Positions 27,918 to 35,721 of a stretch of DNA of 64,000 nt are shown here, in pieces. This DNA is from Sinosporangium siamense (GTDB lineage: Bacteria; Actinomycetota; Actinomycetes; Streptosporangiales; Streptosporangiaceae), in the NCBI RefSeq assembly GCF_016863435.1, contig NZ_BOOW01000031.1:62001-126000 (forward strand), given 5' to 3'. The notes under the pieces were generated by a model. The model saw only the letters and a program-made list of their open reading frames with translations, did no database searches and was not told the DNA's origin. Every line of letters starts with the position of its first letter. Position 1 is the stretch's first letter. The translations under genes were made by a program, and so were the position numbers.

Positions 27918-30374
27918 TCAAGTCGTCGACCCGTCTTCTGATGGAGGCGGTACCGGGCCGCCTGAATGAGGAGTTCCCGACCCGTTCGGCTCGGATGCCG
28001 GGTGAGTGTCCGGCTTGAGCAGTGCCGCCGCGTCGGACCTGCCGCGTAGCGTGCCGGTCTGGAACGACCCCATGAGTCTGCGGATCTCATCAGGCGAGCG
28101 CTCGCTGTCCCCGTCGTCGGCGCTCGAGTCGTCTGTGAGAGGTCCGTCGGTGCGCAGGCGAGGGGCGAGGCTCGCCTGAGGCACCCTGAAGGGCAATCCG
28201 GAGGGGGTGAACTCTGTCACCGGTGGAGGGCTTTCCCGCTGGGCGGGCGGTGGTGCCTTTCTACGGCCGTGCGACTCCGTCCGGTCGCTCGGCGGGCCCG
28301 CGTGGCGCCCGCCGCCGAACGGTCCGCTGTCGCGCGGCTCCGGCACCGCCGTCAAGGTGGGCCGGCGAACGGGTTCCTGCGGGGGCACCGCGCTGTTCAC
28401 CGAGGCGATCCTGACGAGCGGGCCGTCGTATCCGGTGTCGCCGGAGGGGAGGGCGTCCGGGCCATCGGAGGTGTCCTCCTCCACGCTCTCGTCGTCTTCG
28501 AGCACGATCTCGTGGGGGAGCAGGATGACGGCGGTGGTGCCGCCGTAAGGCGAGTCTTTGAGCGATACACGCACGTGGTGGCGTTCGGCGAGCCGGCTCA
28601 CCACATAGAGGCCGAGGCGGGCGGTGCTCGACAGGTTGAACTCCGGCGGGTCGGCGATGCGCTCGTTGGCTTCGGCCAGGTCCTCGGGGCTCATCCCAAG
28701 GCCTCTGTCCTCGACCTCGATCGCGTAGCCGTTGGACACGCGCTGCCCGCTGACCTGCACCATCGTGTAGGGCGGCGAGAAGGCGGCGGCGTTCTCCACC
28801 AGCTCGGCCAGCAGGTGGATGACGTCGCCGACGGCCCGTCCGACGAGGCGCGCGTCTCCCATGGGGAGTACGGTGACCCGCGTGTAGTCCTCGACCTCAG
28901 CCAGCGCGCCGCGCACGACGTCGACCATCGGCACGGGCCGGCGCCAGGCGCGGCCCGGTGACGAGCCGGACAACACGATGAGGTTCTCCGCGTTGCGCCG
29001 CATGCGTGTGGCCAGGTGGTCGACCCTGAAGAGGTCTTTCAGCTCGGTCGCGTTGGTCTCCCGCCGCTCCATCGCGTCCAGCAGCGTCAGCTGGCGGTGG
29101 ACGAGCGACTGGGTGCGGCGGGCCAGGCTGAGCAGGATGTCGCGGATGCTGCGGCGCAGCTCGGCCTGTTCGACGGCGACCTCGATGGCGGTGCGCTGCA
29201 CCGCGTTGAACGCCTCACCCACCTGGCCGATCTCGTCGGTGCCGAAGGCCAGCGGCGGCGCCTCGGTCTCGACGTCCACCTCCTCGCCGTGGCCGAGTCT
29301 GCTGACGACGCCGGGCAGGCGCTCGTTGGCGAGCTCCCAGGCCGAGGTGCGCAGTTTGGAGAGCTGGGCGACCAGAGCGCGGGTCGTGGTGATGGAGAGC
29401 ACGACGGAAGCGATGACGGCGAAGAGGCCTAGTCCGCCGGCGAGCGCGAGCCGGACGAAGATTCCGACGACCACGGGCTGGGTGCGGTCAAGGAGGCGGT
29501 TGCCTCCGGTGTCGACGAGTTTCTCCAGCTCGTTGAGCACTGCGGGGGCTGCCGTGTTCCACTGTTCGGCGGTGATGGGAGGCGTTGTGCTGTGCACATC
29601 ACTTTGCAGGAGATTGTTCTGCAAAGCCCGAAAACGGGTAAATAGGGCGCCCTTAACTAGGGTTGTGTACTCATTCCTATCGAAATCTGGCAGGTCAGCG
29701 GCAGCTCGGCTCACGTGGAATTGCTGCGCGCCCACGAGCTGGGCATAGAGCGTTCGCTCGGCGTTGCCGAAACGGCCGGCGGCCAGGAACCCCGCGACGA
29801 GCGCGTCCTCCTGGGCGAGGAGCTCCTTGGCCCGGCTCATCTCGATGAGGGTGGCCGCGTCCCTGGCGATGTCGTCGTCGTCCAGGGCGCCGACGGACTC
29901 GTAGACGCGGAAGAAGGCGTCGATGATGTCGGTGTAGCTCTTCAGCAGCCGCTCGCTGCTGCCCGCACCACCGCCCTTGGCGATGGAACGCATCGAGGCC
30001 AGCCCGTCCAAGTGCTTCAGGCTTTCCTGCATACGCTCCGTGAGCTGGGCGGACGCCGCGAGTTCGACGCTGCTCGTATCTATCGAGGTGCGATACTCGG
30101 TGGCCAGCGTGTCGGTGCGGGCCTGCTGGAGCTCCAGCGCTGAGCGGTTCTGCGCGCTGGGTGCGCCCACCTGGATCAAGGCGAGCCGCCGTTCGCGCTG
30201 GAGCTCGACCACGAGCGCCGAGCCCGGATCGGCGACGGAGGAGTTGAGGGTCGCGATCCACAGGATGTTCATGCCATCGCGCAAGGTCACCCATGCGGCG
30301 AACACCCACAGCGCGGCCAGCGACACCAGCATGGCTGTGACCTTGGTTCGCACACGCGAGTTGCGAAGGCGCAT
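27918..30374 (-). CDS. cvnA: Conservon sensor histidine kinase-like protein CvnA
   Basis: 818 residues: N-terminal membrane helix (about 12-32), a large extracytoplasmic helical NIT-like (nitrate/nitrite-sensing) domain with RERRLALIQ near 60, second helix near 312-335, and a HAMP-like region. A kinase-like core follows without a canonical H-box, with HATPase motifs LAELVENAAAFSPP, DRGLGMSPEDL and ARLGLYVVSRLAERH. The C-terminal 200 residues are Pro/Ser-rich. First gene of the conservon. No response regulator accompanies it; signalling is expected to go through CvnB-D. Confidence 0.93.
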   Translation of the reverse strand: MRLRNSRVRTKVTAMLVSLAALWVFAAWVTLRDGMNILWIATLNSSVADPGSALVVELQRERRLALIQVGAPSAQNRSALELQQARTDTLATEYRTSIDTSSVELAASAQLTERMQESLKHLDGLASMRSIAKGGGAGSSERLLKSYTDIIDAFFRVYESVGALDDDDIARDAATLIEMSRAKELLAQEDALVAGFLAAGRFGNAERTLYAQLVGAQQFHVSRAAADLPDFDRNEYTTLVKGALFTRFRALQNNLLQSDVHSTTPPITAEQWNTAAPAVLNELEKLVDTGGNRLLDRTQPVVVGIFVRLALAGGLGLFAVIASVVLSITTTRALVAQLSKLRTSAWELANERLPGVVSRLGHGEEVDVETEAPPLAFGTDEIGQVGEAFNAVQRTAIEVAVEQAELRRSIRDILLSLARRTQSLVHRQLTLLDAMERRETNATELKDLFRVDHLATRMRRNAENLIVLSGSSPGRAWRRPVPMVDVVRGALAEVEDYTRVTVLPMGDARLVGRAVGDVIHLLAELVENAAAFSPPYTMVQVSGQRVSNGYAIEVEDRGLGMSPEDLAEANERIADPPEFNLSSTARLGLYVVSRLAERHHVRVSLKDSPYGGTTAVILLPHEIVLEDDESVEEDTSDGPDALPSGDTGYDGPLVRIASVNSAVPPQEPVRRPTLTAVPEPRDSGPFGGGRHAGPPSDRTESHGRRKAPPPAQRESPPPVTEFTPSGLPFRVPQASLAPRLRTDGPLTDDSSADDGDSERSPDEIRRLMGSFQTGTLRGRSDAAALLKPDTHPASEPNGSGTPHSGGPVPPPSEDGSTT

Positions 30375-30580
30375 TACACCCGTCCCGGCGAAATGATTTC
30401 GAGTGGGCCCGCCATCTTGGCCGGCTGCTTAACAGCTCTTCACAGCCAGATGTCACGGAGCGTGGAACGCCGCAGCGCCCCACGCCTCGGGAACTTTAGC
30501 AATAAGCGGAAATTGGCTCAAGGCGGCATTGTCTACATGTGACAATGTGTCCGTCTTTAGCGGGTGTGCCTGGTTTATGG

Positions 30581-32167
30581 TTATATTGCCCGATGTTGAG
30601 CGGTAAAGGGTGAGCTGACCTGGGCCAGATGAGCTGCTGTGACGACCGAGGATCGCACGATGGCGGCCGGGAGGTACAGATCCTTGTCCACCCAGAGTGG
30701 CGGTTCGTTCTCCAGCCAGTCCGCCGCCTCGGTGCGGGCGAGCAGGAACTCCGTCCCCTGGGCCACCGCGACGTCCACCGCTCCTCGCCAGCGGTGGTCG
30801 GTGACCGGACGGGTCATCAGCAGCGTGTGCAGGGCGTAGGCGGTCTCCTCGGCTGTGCCGTACCACCTGCCCCACGAACCGTCGGGGCGCTGCGTGTCGA
30901 GGGTCCACCGCACAGCCGCCCCCACGGCGGCGCGTACGGCGGGAGCCTCGATGCCGTAGTGATCGAGGGCGAGCGCGCACGAGGCCGTCGCGTAATAGGG
31001 AGAGGTATGCCAGCGGTCGGTCCAGCTGCCGTCGGGCTCCTGCCGTTCCAGCAGCCACCACGACAACTTCCGCCGGGTCATGTGGTGATCGGATCTGGAT
31101 TGGCGGCGGGCGTGGGCGCCGAATACGTCGAGCACGTGGGCGTTGACCGACACCGATTCCCCCTCCTCACCAGGCCAGGTGCAAAAGTGGGTGGGAAGCT
31201 CATAGCGCCGCAGCACTTCGGGGTCGACCTGGGCGTTCAGCAGCTCGAGAGTGTAGAGCGCGACCGCGGTCGTGTCGGCGTCCATCGGTAGCCCGCTGCT
31301 CGTGCACGCCCCCAGGGGCTTCAGCGCGGCGCTCATCTCCGTCACCATCGACGCCGGGGCCGCGTAGGTGAGCCCCGCCCGCGACAGGCCGCTGAGCACC
31401 CACGATCTTTCGAATGTGGTGATCGGATAGGTGCACGGTGCGAGCCAGGAGTGATCGGCGGCGGTGCTCTCCAGATAACGCAGCGGCGACTCGGGTACGG
31501 CGACGCCGTCCTTGCCGAGCCATGCCGCCGTGGCCGCGGGCGACGCTCCGACGCTGCCCGTCGCCGCAGGGCGGACCGCCGGCGCCCGGCGCGCACTGGG
31601 GCCTGCGACCTCCAACAGGTGCACGAATTTATCCGGCAAATCCGCACCTGAGGAGACTCGTGCGCGCACTGCGTCGAGTGTCTCCGGAGCCACCCCGGCG
31701 GGCAGGGGCAGCCTCGCCTCACCCTTCCATTGGTCCAGGCCGGGCACCTCGCGCTCGCCGAGCGCGGCCAGATGCTCGTTCACCTGGGTGACCAGGGACA
31801 GGAGGATCAATTCCACACCCGGGGTGTCGGGCAGGGGGGAGGGACGGTCGCTCAGGCGGCGGAAGGCCGACGCCAGCCCCCTGTCGATCGCGGGTGTCAG
31901 GGAGTCGCTGTCCTCGGAGCGGTCCAGGAGGCCGAGCAGCGCCTCCGTGGCGCTCAGCGTGGGCACCAGACTGTAGTCCCCGGGGCCGCCCCAGCCCCCG
32001 TCGGCCCGCTGGCTGTCGATCACATGGCGGACGCGCCGGTCGTGGCCGGTCAGCCAGGGAGCAAAGGAGACCAGGCGGGCCGTCTCATAGATCGAGGCGG
32101 AGACCTCCCCGTGGGGACGGTCGGCCAGTCTCGTGATCACATCGCTTAGCACACCGGTTCTTCTCAC
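30581..32167 (-). CDS. Class II diterpene cyclase (copalyl diphosphate synthase type)
   Basis: 528 residues of the terpene cyclase class II family with the alpha-helical betagamma barrel. The protonating motif is MDADTTAVALY near residue 294: a DxDT variant of the usual DxDD. QW-like repeats are ADGGWGGPGDYS, DGSWTDRWHTSPYY and DGSWGRWYGTAEETAYAL. It should protonate geranylgeranyl diphosphate to a labdane-type copalyl diphosphate. The GTG start overlaps the class I synthase by 4 bases; third gene of the operon. No prenyl synthase is nearby, so GGPP must come from elsewhere. The stereochemistry cannot be assigned. Confidence 0.92.
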   Translation of the reverse strand: MRRTGVLSDVITRLADRPHGEVSASIYETARLVSFAPWLTGHDRRVRHVIDSQRADGGWGGPGDYSLVPTLSATEALLGLLDRSEDSDSLTPAIDRGLASAFRRLSDRPSPLPDTPGVELILLSLVTQVNEHLAALGEREVPGLDQWKGEARLPLPAGVAPETLDAVRARVSSGADLPDKFVHLLEVAGPSARRAPAVRPAATGSVGASPAATAAWLGKDGVAVPESPLRYLESTAADHSWLAPCTYPITTFERSWVLSGLSRAGLTYAAPASMVTEMSAALKPLGACTSSGLPMDADTTAVALYTLELLNAQVDPEVLRRYELPTHFCTWPGEEGESVSVNAHVLDVFGAHARRQSRSDHHMTRRKLSWWLLERQEPDGSWTDRWHTSPYYATASCALALDHYGIEAPAVRAAVGAAVRWTLDTQRPDGSWGRWYGTAEETAYALHTLLMTRPVTDHRWRGAVDVAVAQGTEFLLARTEAADWLENEPPLWVDKDLYLPAAIVRSSVVTAAHLAQVSSPFTAQHRAI

Positions 32168-33069
32168 GCTTCACCCCAGAAGTCGGTGAGCTGGTAGAAG
32201 CCAGTGGTGAATTCCATTTGCCGCTCCATGTAGTTCGCCAGGTCGGCGTGATCCTGGTGGTCCTGCCGCAGTGCGGTCAGCAGGTCTCGGGCCTTGTCCG
32301 TGTGGTGTGCGAGCGCCTCGGCCACCGCGTCGCGGGAGTCGAGGATCAGCGCGTTGAGGTCTCCGGAGAGCAGTTCACGCTCGTAGGTTCCCTGATCGTT
32401 CAATAGACGTATGACCCGCTGGACTGCGTCGGCCACGTCGAGCACGCGAGGGATGAGAGCGGGGGAGGGTGGCTCGCAGGTGGAGATCCAATGGGAGACG
32501 ATGACGAAGACAAAGCCGGTGTTGTCGGAGTTGTCAAGGTATTGGGGGAGGGAGGGTAAGCGTGTCCCGTTCTGTGTGTGGGCCGTCCTCCACATCCACT
32601 CGGTGCGCATAGCCGAGAGCAGCCTGTCGAGTGCTTCGAGCCACGCCTCGCGCAGCAACTCAAAAGTGGGGGAGGCGGCCAGTTCATCGCGAATATCGGC
32701 GAGAAATCGGGTCAGGTCGTCGCCCTCGGCCCGGGTGGAACCGGCCGCAGTTCTGCGGCATCGCCGTACGATATCGGTGACCTCGTCGGCCGAGCCGGCT
32801 TGCTGATCGACCCGCCAGTCAAGGCCGAAAAGCCAGACCGCCGCCTTGTTCGCCAGCATAAGCCGGTCGGCGTCGAGTGAGGGGGCGCCCAACGCCGATG
32901 CGCTCGCGAGAATGCTGTGCAGTCCGGCGTCGAACATGGGCTGCTCGTAAAGCCGTGGATATGCGGCCGTGCATTTAAGCAGGGAACGCTGGATCTTTCC
33001 CGCTGTCGCGCAGATCCTTCCTACTTCCCTTGACGACCACTCGGTCTGCAGGCCGGTGGTATTGCGCAT
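32164..33069 (-). CDS. Class I terpene synthase
   Basis: 301 residues, the all-alpha fold of bacterial class I synthases. Metal-binding motifs: a divergent Asp-rich DWRVD at 84-88 (DxxxD rather than DDxxD) and an NSE-type triad NDQGTYERE with N224, T228 and E232. The two Trp-rich helices around EWMWRTAH are typical of the cavity. It starts immediately after the P450 stop (TGA-ATG) and overlaps the class II cyclase. It probably ionises the copalyl diphosphate made by its neighbour to a polycyclic diterpene such as a kaurane, atisane or pimarane type. The divergent motifs prevent prediction of product. Confidence 0.88.
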   Translation of the reverse strand: MRNTTGLQTEWSSREVGRICATAGKIQRSLLKCTAAYPRLYEQPMFDAGLHSILASASALGAPSLDADRLMLANKAAVWLFGLDWRVDQQAGSADEVTDIVRRCRRTAAGSTRAEGDDLTRFLADIRDELAASPTFELLREAWLEALDRLLSAMRTEWMWRTAHTQNGTRLPSLPQYLDNSDNTGFVFVIVSHWISTCEPPSPALIPRVLDVADAVQRVIRLLNDQGTYERELLSGDLNALILDSRDAVAEALAHHTDKARDLLTALRQDHQDHADLANYMERQMEFTTGFYQLTDFWGEA

Positions 33070-34437
33070 TCAATCCTGTCCTTTCGATAGGTCTCGAAGG
33101 GGAAGCAGGGTGAGGGCGACGGATTCGCGCATGCGCAGGGAGGCTCCGGCCGCGGGAGTGAAGGTCGCGCCTTCCCGGATTTCAGTGCGATATTTGCTCA
33201 GAATGGTCGCCACGGTGAGCATGCCCGAGGTCATGAAGAGGTGTTCGCCTATGCAGCTGCGCGGACCGACGCCGAAGGGCACGTAGGAGTAGGGGGCGCG
33301 GCGCGGTGCGTTCTCGGCGAAGCGTCCTGGGTCGAAGGCGAGCGGGTCATCCCAGAACTCCTCAAGCCGGTGCGTGAGATAGGGGCTGAGCAGCATGGTG
33401 GCCCCGCCCTGGATGCGCACCCCGTCGATCGTGTCGTCCATGACCGCCGTGCGGGAGAACAGCCAGCCCGACGGATAGAGCCGCAGCACCTCACGCAGGA
33501 ACGCCCGAAGGTAGGTCAGCTGCTCCACGTGCTCCGGGGTGACCGGCCCGTCGCCCACCACTCGGGCGATCTCGTCGTACACCCGGCCGGCCAAGGCGGG
33601 GTGTTTGTGCAGCATGGGCCACACCCAGGTGAGATTGCGGGCGGAGGTCTCCAGGGAGGCGCCGATCAGGTTGATGAGGTTGTCGCGGACCTTCCGCCTG
33701 GCCGCCTCGTCGGTCTTGACCTCCGGTTCGTGGCAGAGCGCCGAGATCACGTCGTCGCCCGGCCGGTGCTCGGTCTCCGCCATGAGCGGATAGATGATGT
33801 CGTCGATCTCACGTGTGGCACGCTGGAAGGCACGATCGCCGGGCAGAGGGATCGTGTTCGGCATGAAGGGGAACAGAAGGCGCGCCTTGATCGATTCGGT
33901 GGCGGCGTCGCATGACTGGGCGAGCCGGGCGGCGGCGTCGAAGGAGATGCGGTCCCCGCACAGGATCCGCATGAAGACCACGCGTAAGATTCTGGAGATC
34001 TCGGTCAGGGTGTCGACCGGTTTTCCGGCTTGGGCGTCGTCGTGCAGGAGGTCGACCTGTTCGGCGATCGTCCGCGTCACCGAGCCGCCGATGGCGGTGA
34101 CATGTCTGCGAGTGAAGAAGGGCTGCATCGATTTGCGGCTGCGCTCCCATGAGGCGCCGTTGGCGGTGACGATGCCGTCGCCCAGCAGCCGGCGCATCGG
34201 CTGCCATAGCAGGCCCTCGCGGACATAGTTTGGACTATTGCCCTTAAGAATGTGCTTGAGGTGCTCGGGGTGGGTCGCCAAATAGGCCGTGAACGGCCCC
34301 AGCTTAAGCTCGACAATCCTGCCGCGCGCCTCTGCGCTAAGCGTTTCCAGCACTTCGATCGGATCGCGGAGGAGTCCGGAGATCAGTCGGCGGCCCGCGC
34401 AGCGCATGGGTTTCACACTGCTCACTGAGATCGACAT
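33070..34437 (-). CDS. Cytochrome P450 of the diterpene operon
   Basis: 455 residues, long for a bacterial P450 and closer to fatty-acid/terpenoid-oxidising clans (inference). Heme loop FGVGPRSCIGEH with Cys395, ExxR in LREVLRLYP and the PERF-like FDPGRFAE. The I-helix reads LIGASLETSARNLTW, with the conserved acid-Thr pair ET. It is the first gene of the operon P450 - class I synthase - class II cyclase, so the likely job is oxidation of the diterpene hydrocarbon to an alcohol or acid. No ferredoxin or reductase gene is adjacent. Confidence 0.92.
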   Translation of the reverse strand: MSISVSSVKPMRCAGRRLISGLLRDPIEVLETLSAEARGRIVELKLGPFTAYLATHPEHLKHILKGNSPNYVREGLLWQPMRRLLGDGIVTANGASWERSRKSMQPFFTRRHVTAIGGSVTRTIAEQVDLLHDDAQAGKPVDTLTEISRILRVVFMRILCGDRISFDAAARLAQSCDAATESIKARLLFPFMPNTIPLPGDRAFQRATREIDDIIYPLMAETEHRPGDDVISALCHEPEVKTDEAARRKVRDNLINLIGASLETSARNLTWVWPMLHKHPALAGRVYDEIARVVGDGPVTPEHVEQLTYLRAFLREVLRLYPSGWLFSRTAVMDDTIDGVRIQGGATMLLSPYLTHRLEEFWDDPLAFDPGRFAENAPRRAPYSYVPFGVGPRSCIGEHLFMTSGMLTVATILSKYRTEIREGATFTPAAGASLRMRESVALTLLPLRDLSKGQD

Positions 34438-34530
34438 CAGCTTGCCTTTGTCTCGGTATCTGGGACGGTGGGAATCCCCCGTGTCGAAAGAGTGAGCTTC
34501 CGCTACGCGTGGTTATGTCGTGCTGTCGCA

Positions 34531-34559
34531 GTATCACATGATCATCCATTGATCATCAA
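34531..34559 (-). promoter_or_regulatory. Promoter of the diterpene operon with embedded operator
   Basis: On the minus strand: -35 TTGATG (34559-34554), a 17-base spacer, -10 TGATAC (34536-34531). A perfect dyad ATGATCA-N5-TGATCAT (34538-34556) fills most of the spacer, so a bound dimer would block RNA polymerase. The predicted transcript starts near 34524, about 87 bases before the P450 ATG. Both box fits and the dyad are seen directly; repression is inferred. Confidence 0.6.
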
Positions 34560-34782
34560 GGGAAGTTGGGTGTGAATTTTGGTACGCATTGGAGGGTTCA
34601 CGAACCGGGTGTAGTTGAGTAAAGTGGTTCCTCTTCTGCGGGAGCGCTATGTTGAATGGATATTTCGGCCTTTCTTAAGGTTGAGGGACGGATTCCGGTT
34701 TAGGGTGCCGCCGAAAACCCTTTTCGGTCGTACGGCACAGCCGGCGATGCCCCGCCCCGGCCTCTCGCGTGTGCCTCCATCC

Positions 34783-34865
34783 CCCCGTATGGAGCGGTCC
34801 ATGCAGTGGTCCGCGTCCCCGCGTGGAGCGGTCCGCGCCCCCGTGCGGAGCGGCAGGTCCGCGTC
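34783..34865. repeat. Three imperfect direct repeats upstream of the creatininase gene
   Basis: CCCCGTATGGAGCGG, CCCCGCGTGGAGCGG and CCCCGTGCGGAGCGG at 34783, 34817 and 34839, the first two followed by GTCC and the last by a shifted GGTCCGCG. They lie 30-100 bases before the start at 34881, in the same 443-bp interval as the terpene promoter. They may be binding sites or decayed sequence. Confidence 0.5.
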
Positions 34866-34880
34866 TGCGAGGGTGGAGTG

Positions 34881-35621
34881 GTGAACGTACGCATGTGGGA
34901 GTTGTCGACGGTCGAGGTGGCGGAGCGCATCGCCGCCGGGTGCACGACCGCGGTCGTGGTCGCCGGCTCGACCGAGCAACACGGGCCACACCTGCCCACC
35001 TTCACCGACTCCTACCAGGCGCACGCCATCGGTGAACGTTTCGCGGAACGTATCGGCGCCCTCCTGGCCGCGCCGATCCCCGTGGGGTGCGCCGACCACC
35101 ACTTGGCCTTCCCCGGCACGATCTCGCTGCCGGAACCCGTGCTGATCGACATAGTCGAGGCATATGCCGCGAGCCTGTTCCTGGGCGGATTCACGAGGGT
35201 CGTCGTGTTCTCCACGCACGGGGGGAACTTCGGCCCGCTTGAGCGGGGAACCGATCGCCTGCGCGAACGTTTGGAGAGCCCCGGCCGCCGGGTGGTGGTG
35301 TTGTCGGACCTCAACGCCTACGTCGCCGGTTATACGGCGGCCCTGACCCAGGCCGGCCTGCCGATCAGCGCGCTCCCGCACGCGGAGGCGGCCGAGACCT
35401 CGATCATCTTGGCCGTCCACCCGGAGCTGGTGAAGATGGAGCTGGCCGAGCCCGGATTCACGGGAGAGGTGCCCTTGGAGAAGCTCGTCTCCGACGGCCT
35501 CGCCGCCGTGACGCCCAACGGGGTGCTCGGAGATCCCCGGGGGGCGACCGCCGAGATCGGCGAGGAGTGCCTCGCGAACGTCGTGGATGCTCTAGAGGAC
35601 ATGTTGCGAGCTGCCGAATAG
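34881..35621 (+). CDS. Creatininase-family amidohydrolase
   Basis: 246 residues from the GTG at 34881 (GAGGG 7 bases upstream; the GTG at 34878 and ATG 34893 are alternatives). Creatininase fold with the binuclear-metal motifs in order: VAGSTEQHGPHLPTFTDS (Glu, His, Asp ligands), STHGGNFGPL (His) and PHAEAAETSIILA (Glu). The family includes creatininase, the mycofactocin protein MftE and formamide hydrolases of riboflavin/F420 biosynthesis. No mycofactocin genes are nearby, so substrate is open. It is divergent from the diterpene operon, with which it shares a 443-bp upstream interval. No partner gene follows on this strand. Confidence 0.88.
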   Translation: MNVRMWELSTVEVAERIAAGCTTAVVVAGSTEQHGPHLPTFTDSYQAHAIGERFAERIGALLAAPIPVGCADHHLAFPGTISLPEPVLIDIVEAYAASLFLGGFTRVVVFSTHGGNFGPLERGTDRLRERLESPGRRVVVLSDLNAYVAGYTAALTQAGLPISALPHAEAAETSIILAVHPELVKMELAEPGFTGEVPLEKLVSDGLAAVTPNGVLGDPRGATAEIGEECLANVVDALEDMLRAAE

Positions 35622-35721
35622 GACCGAAAATCCCTATTGCCCGCTTTTCGGTCATCGTCCCTATCTCCCGGCGAACCCCGATTCTCCCGGCGGACCCGAT
35701 GAATCGGGTCCGCCGGGAAGC

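Noticed and set aside
34806-34880. Earlier GTG/ATG start of the creatininase gene
   Set aside because: Would translate through the direct-repeat region; the GTG at 34881 has a spaced GAGGG.
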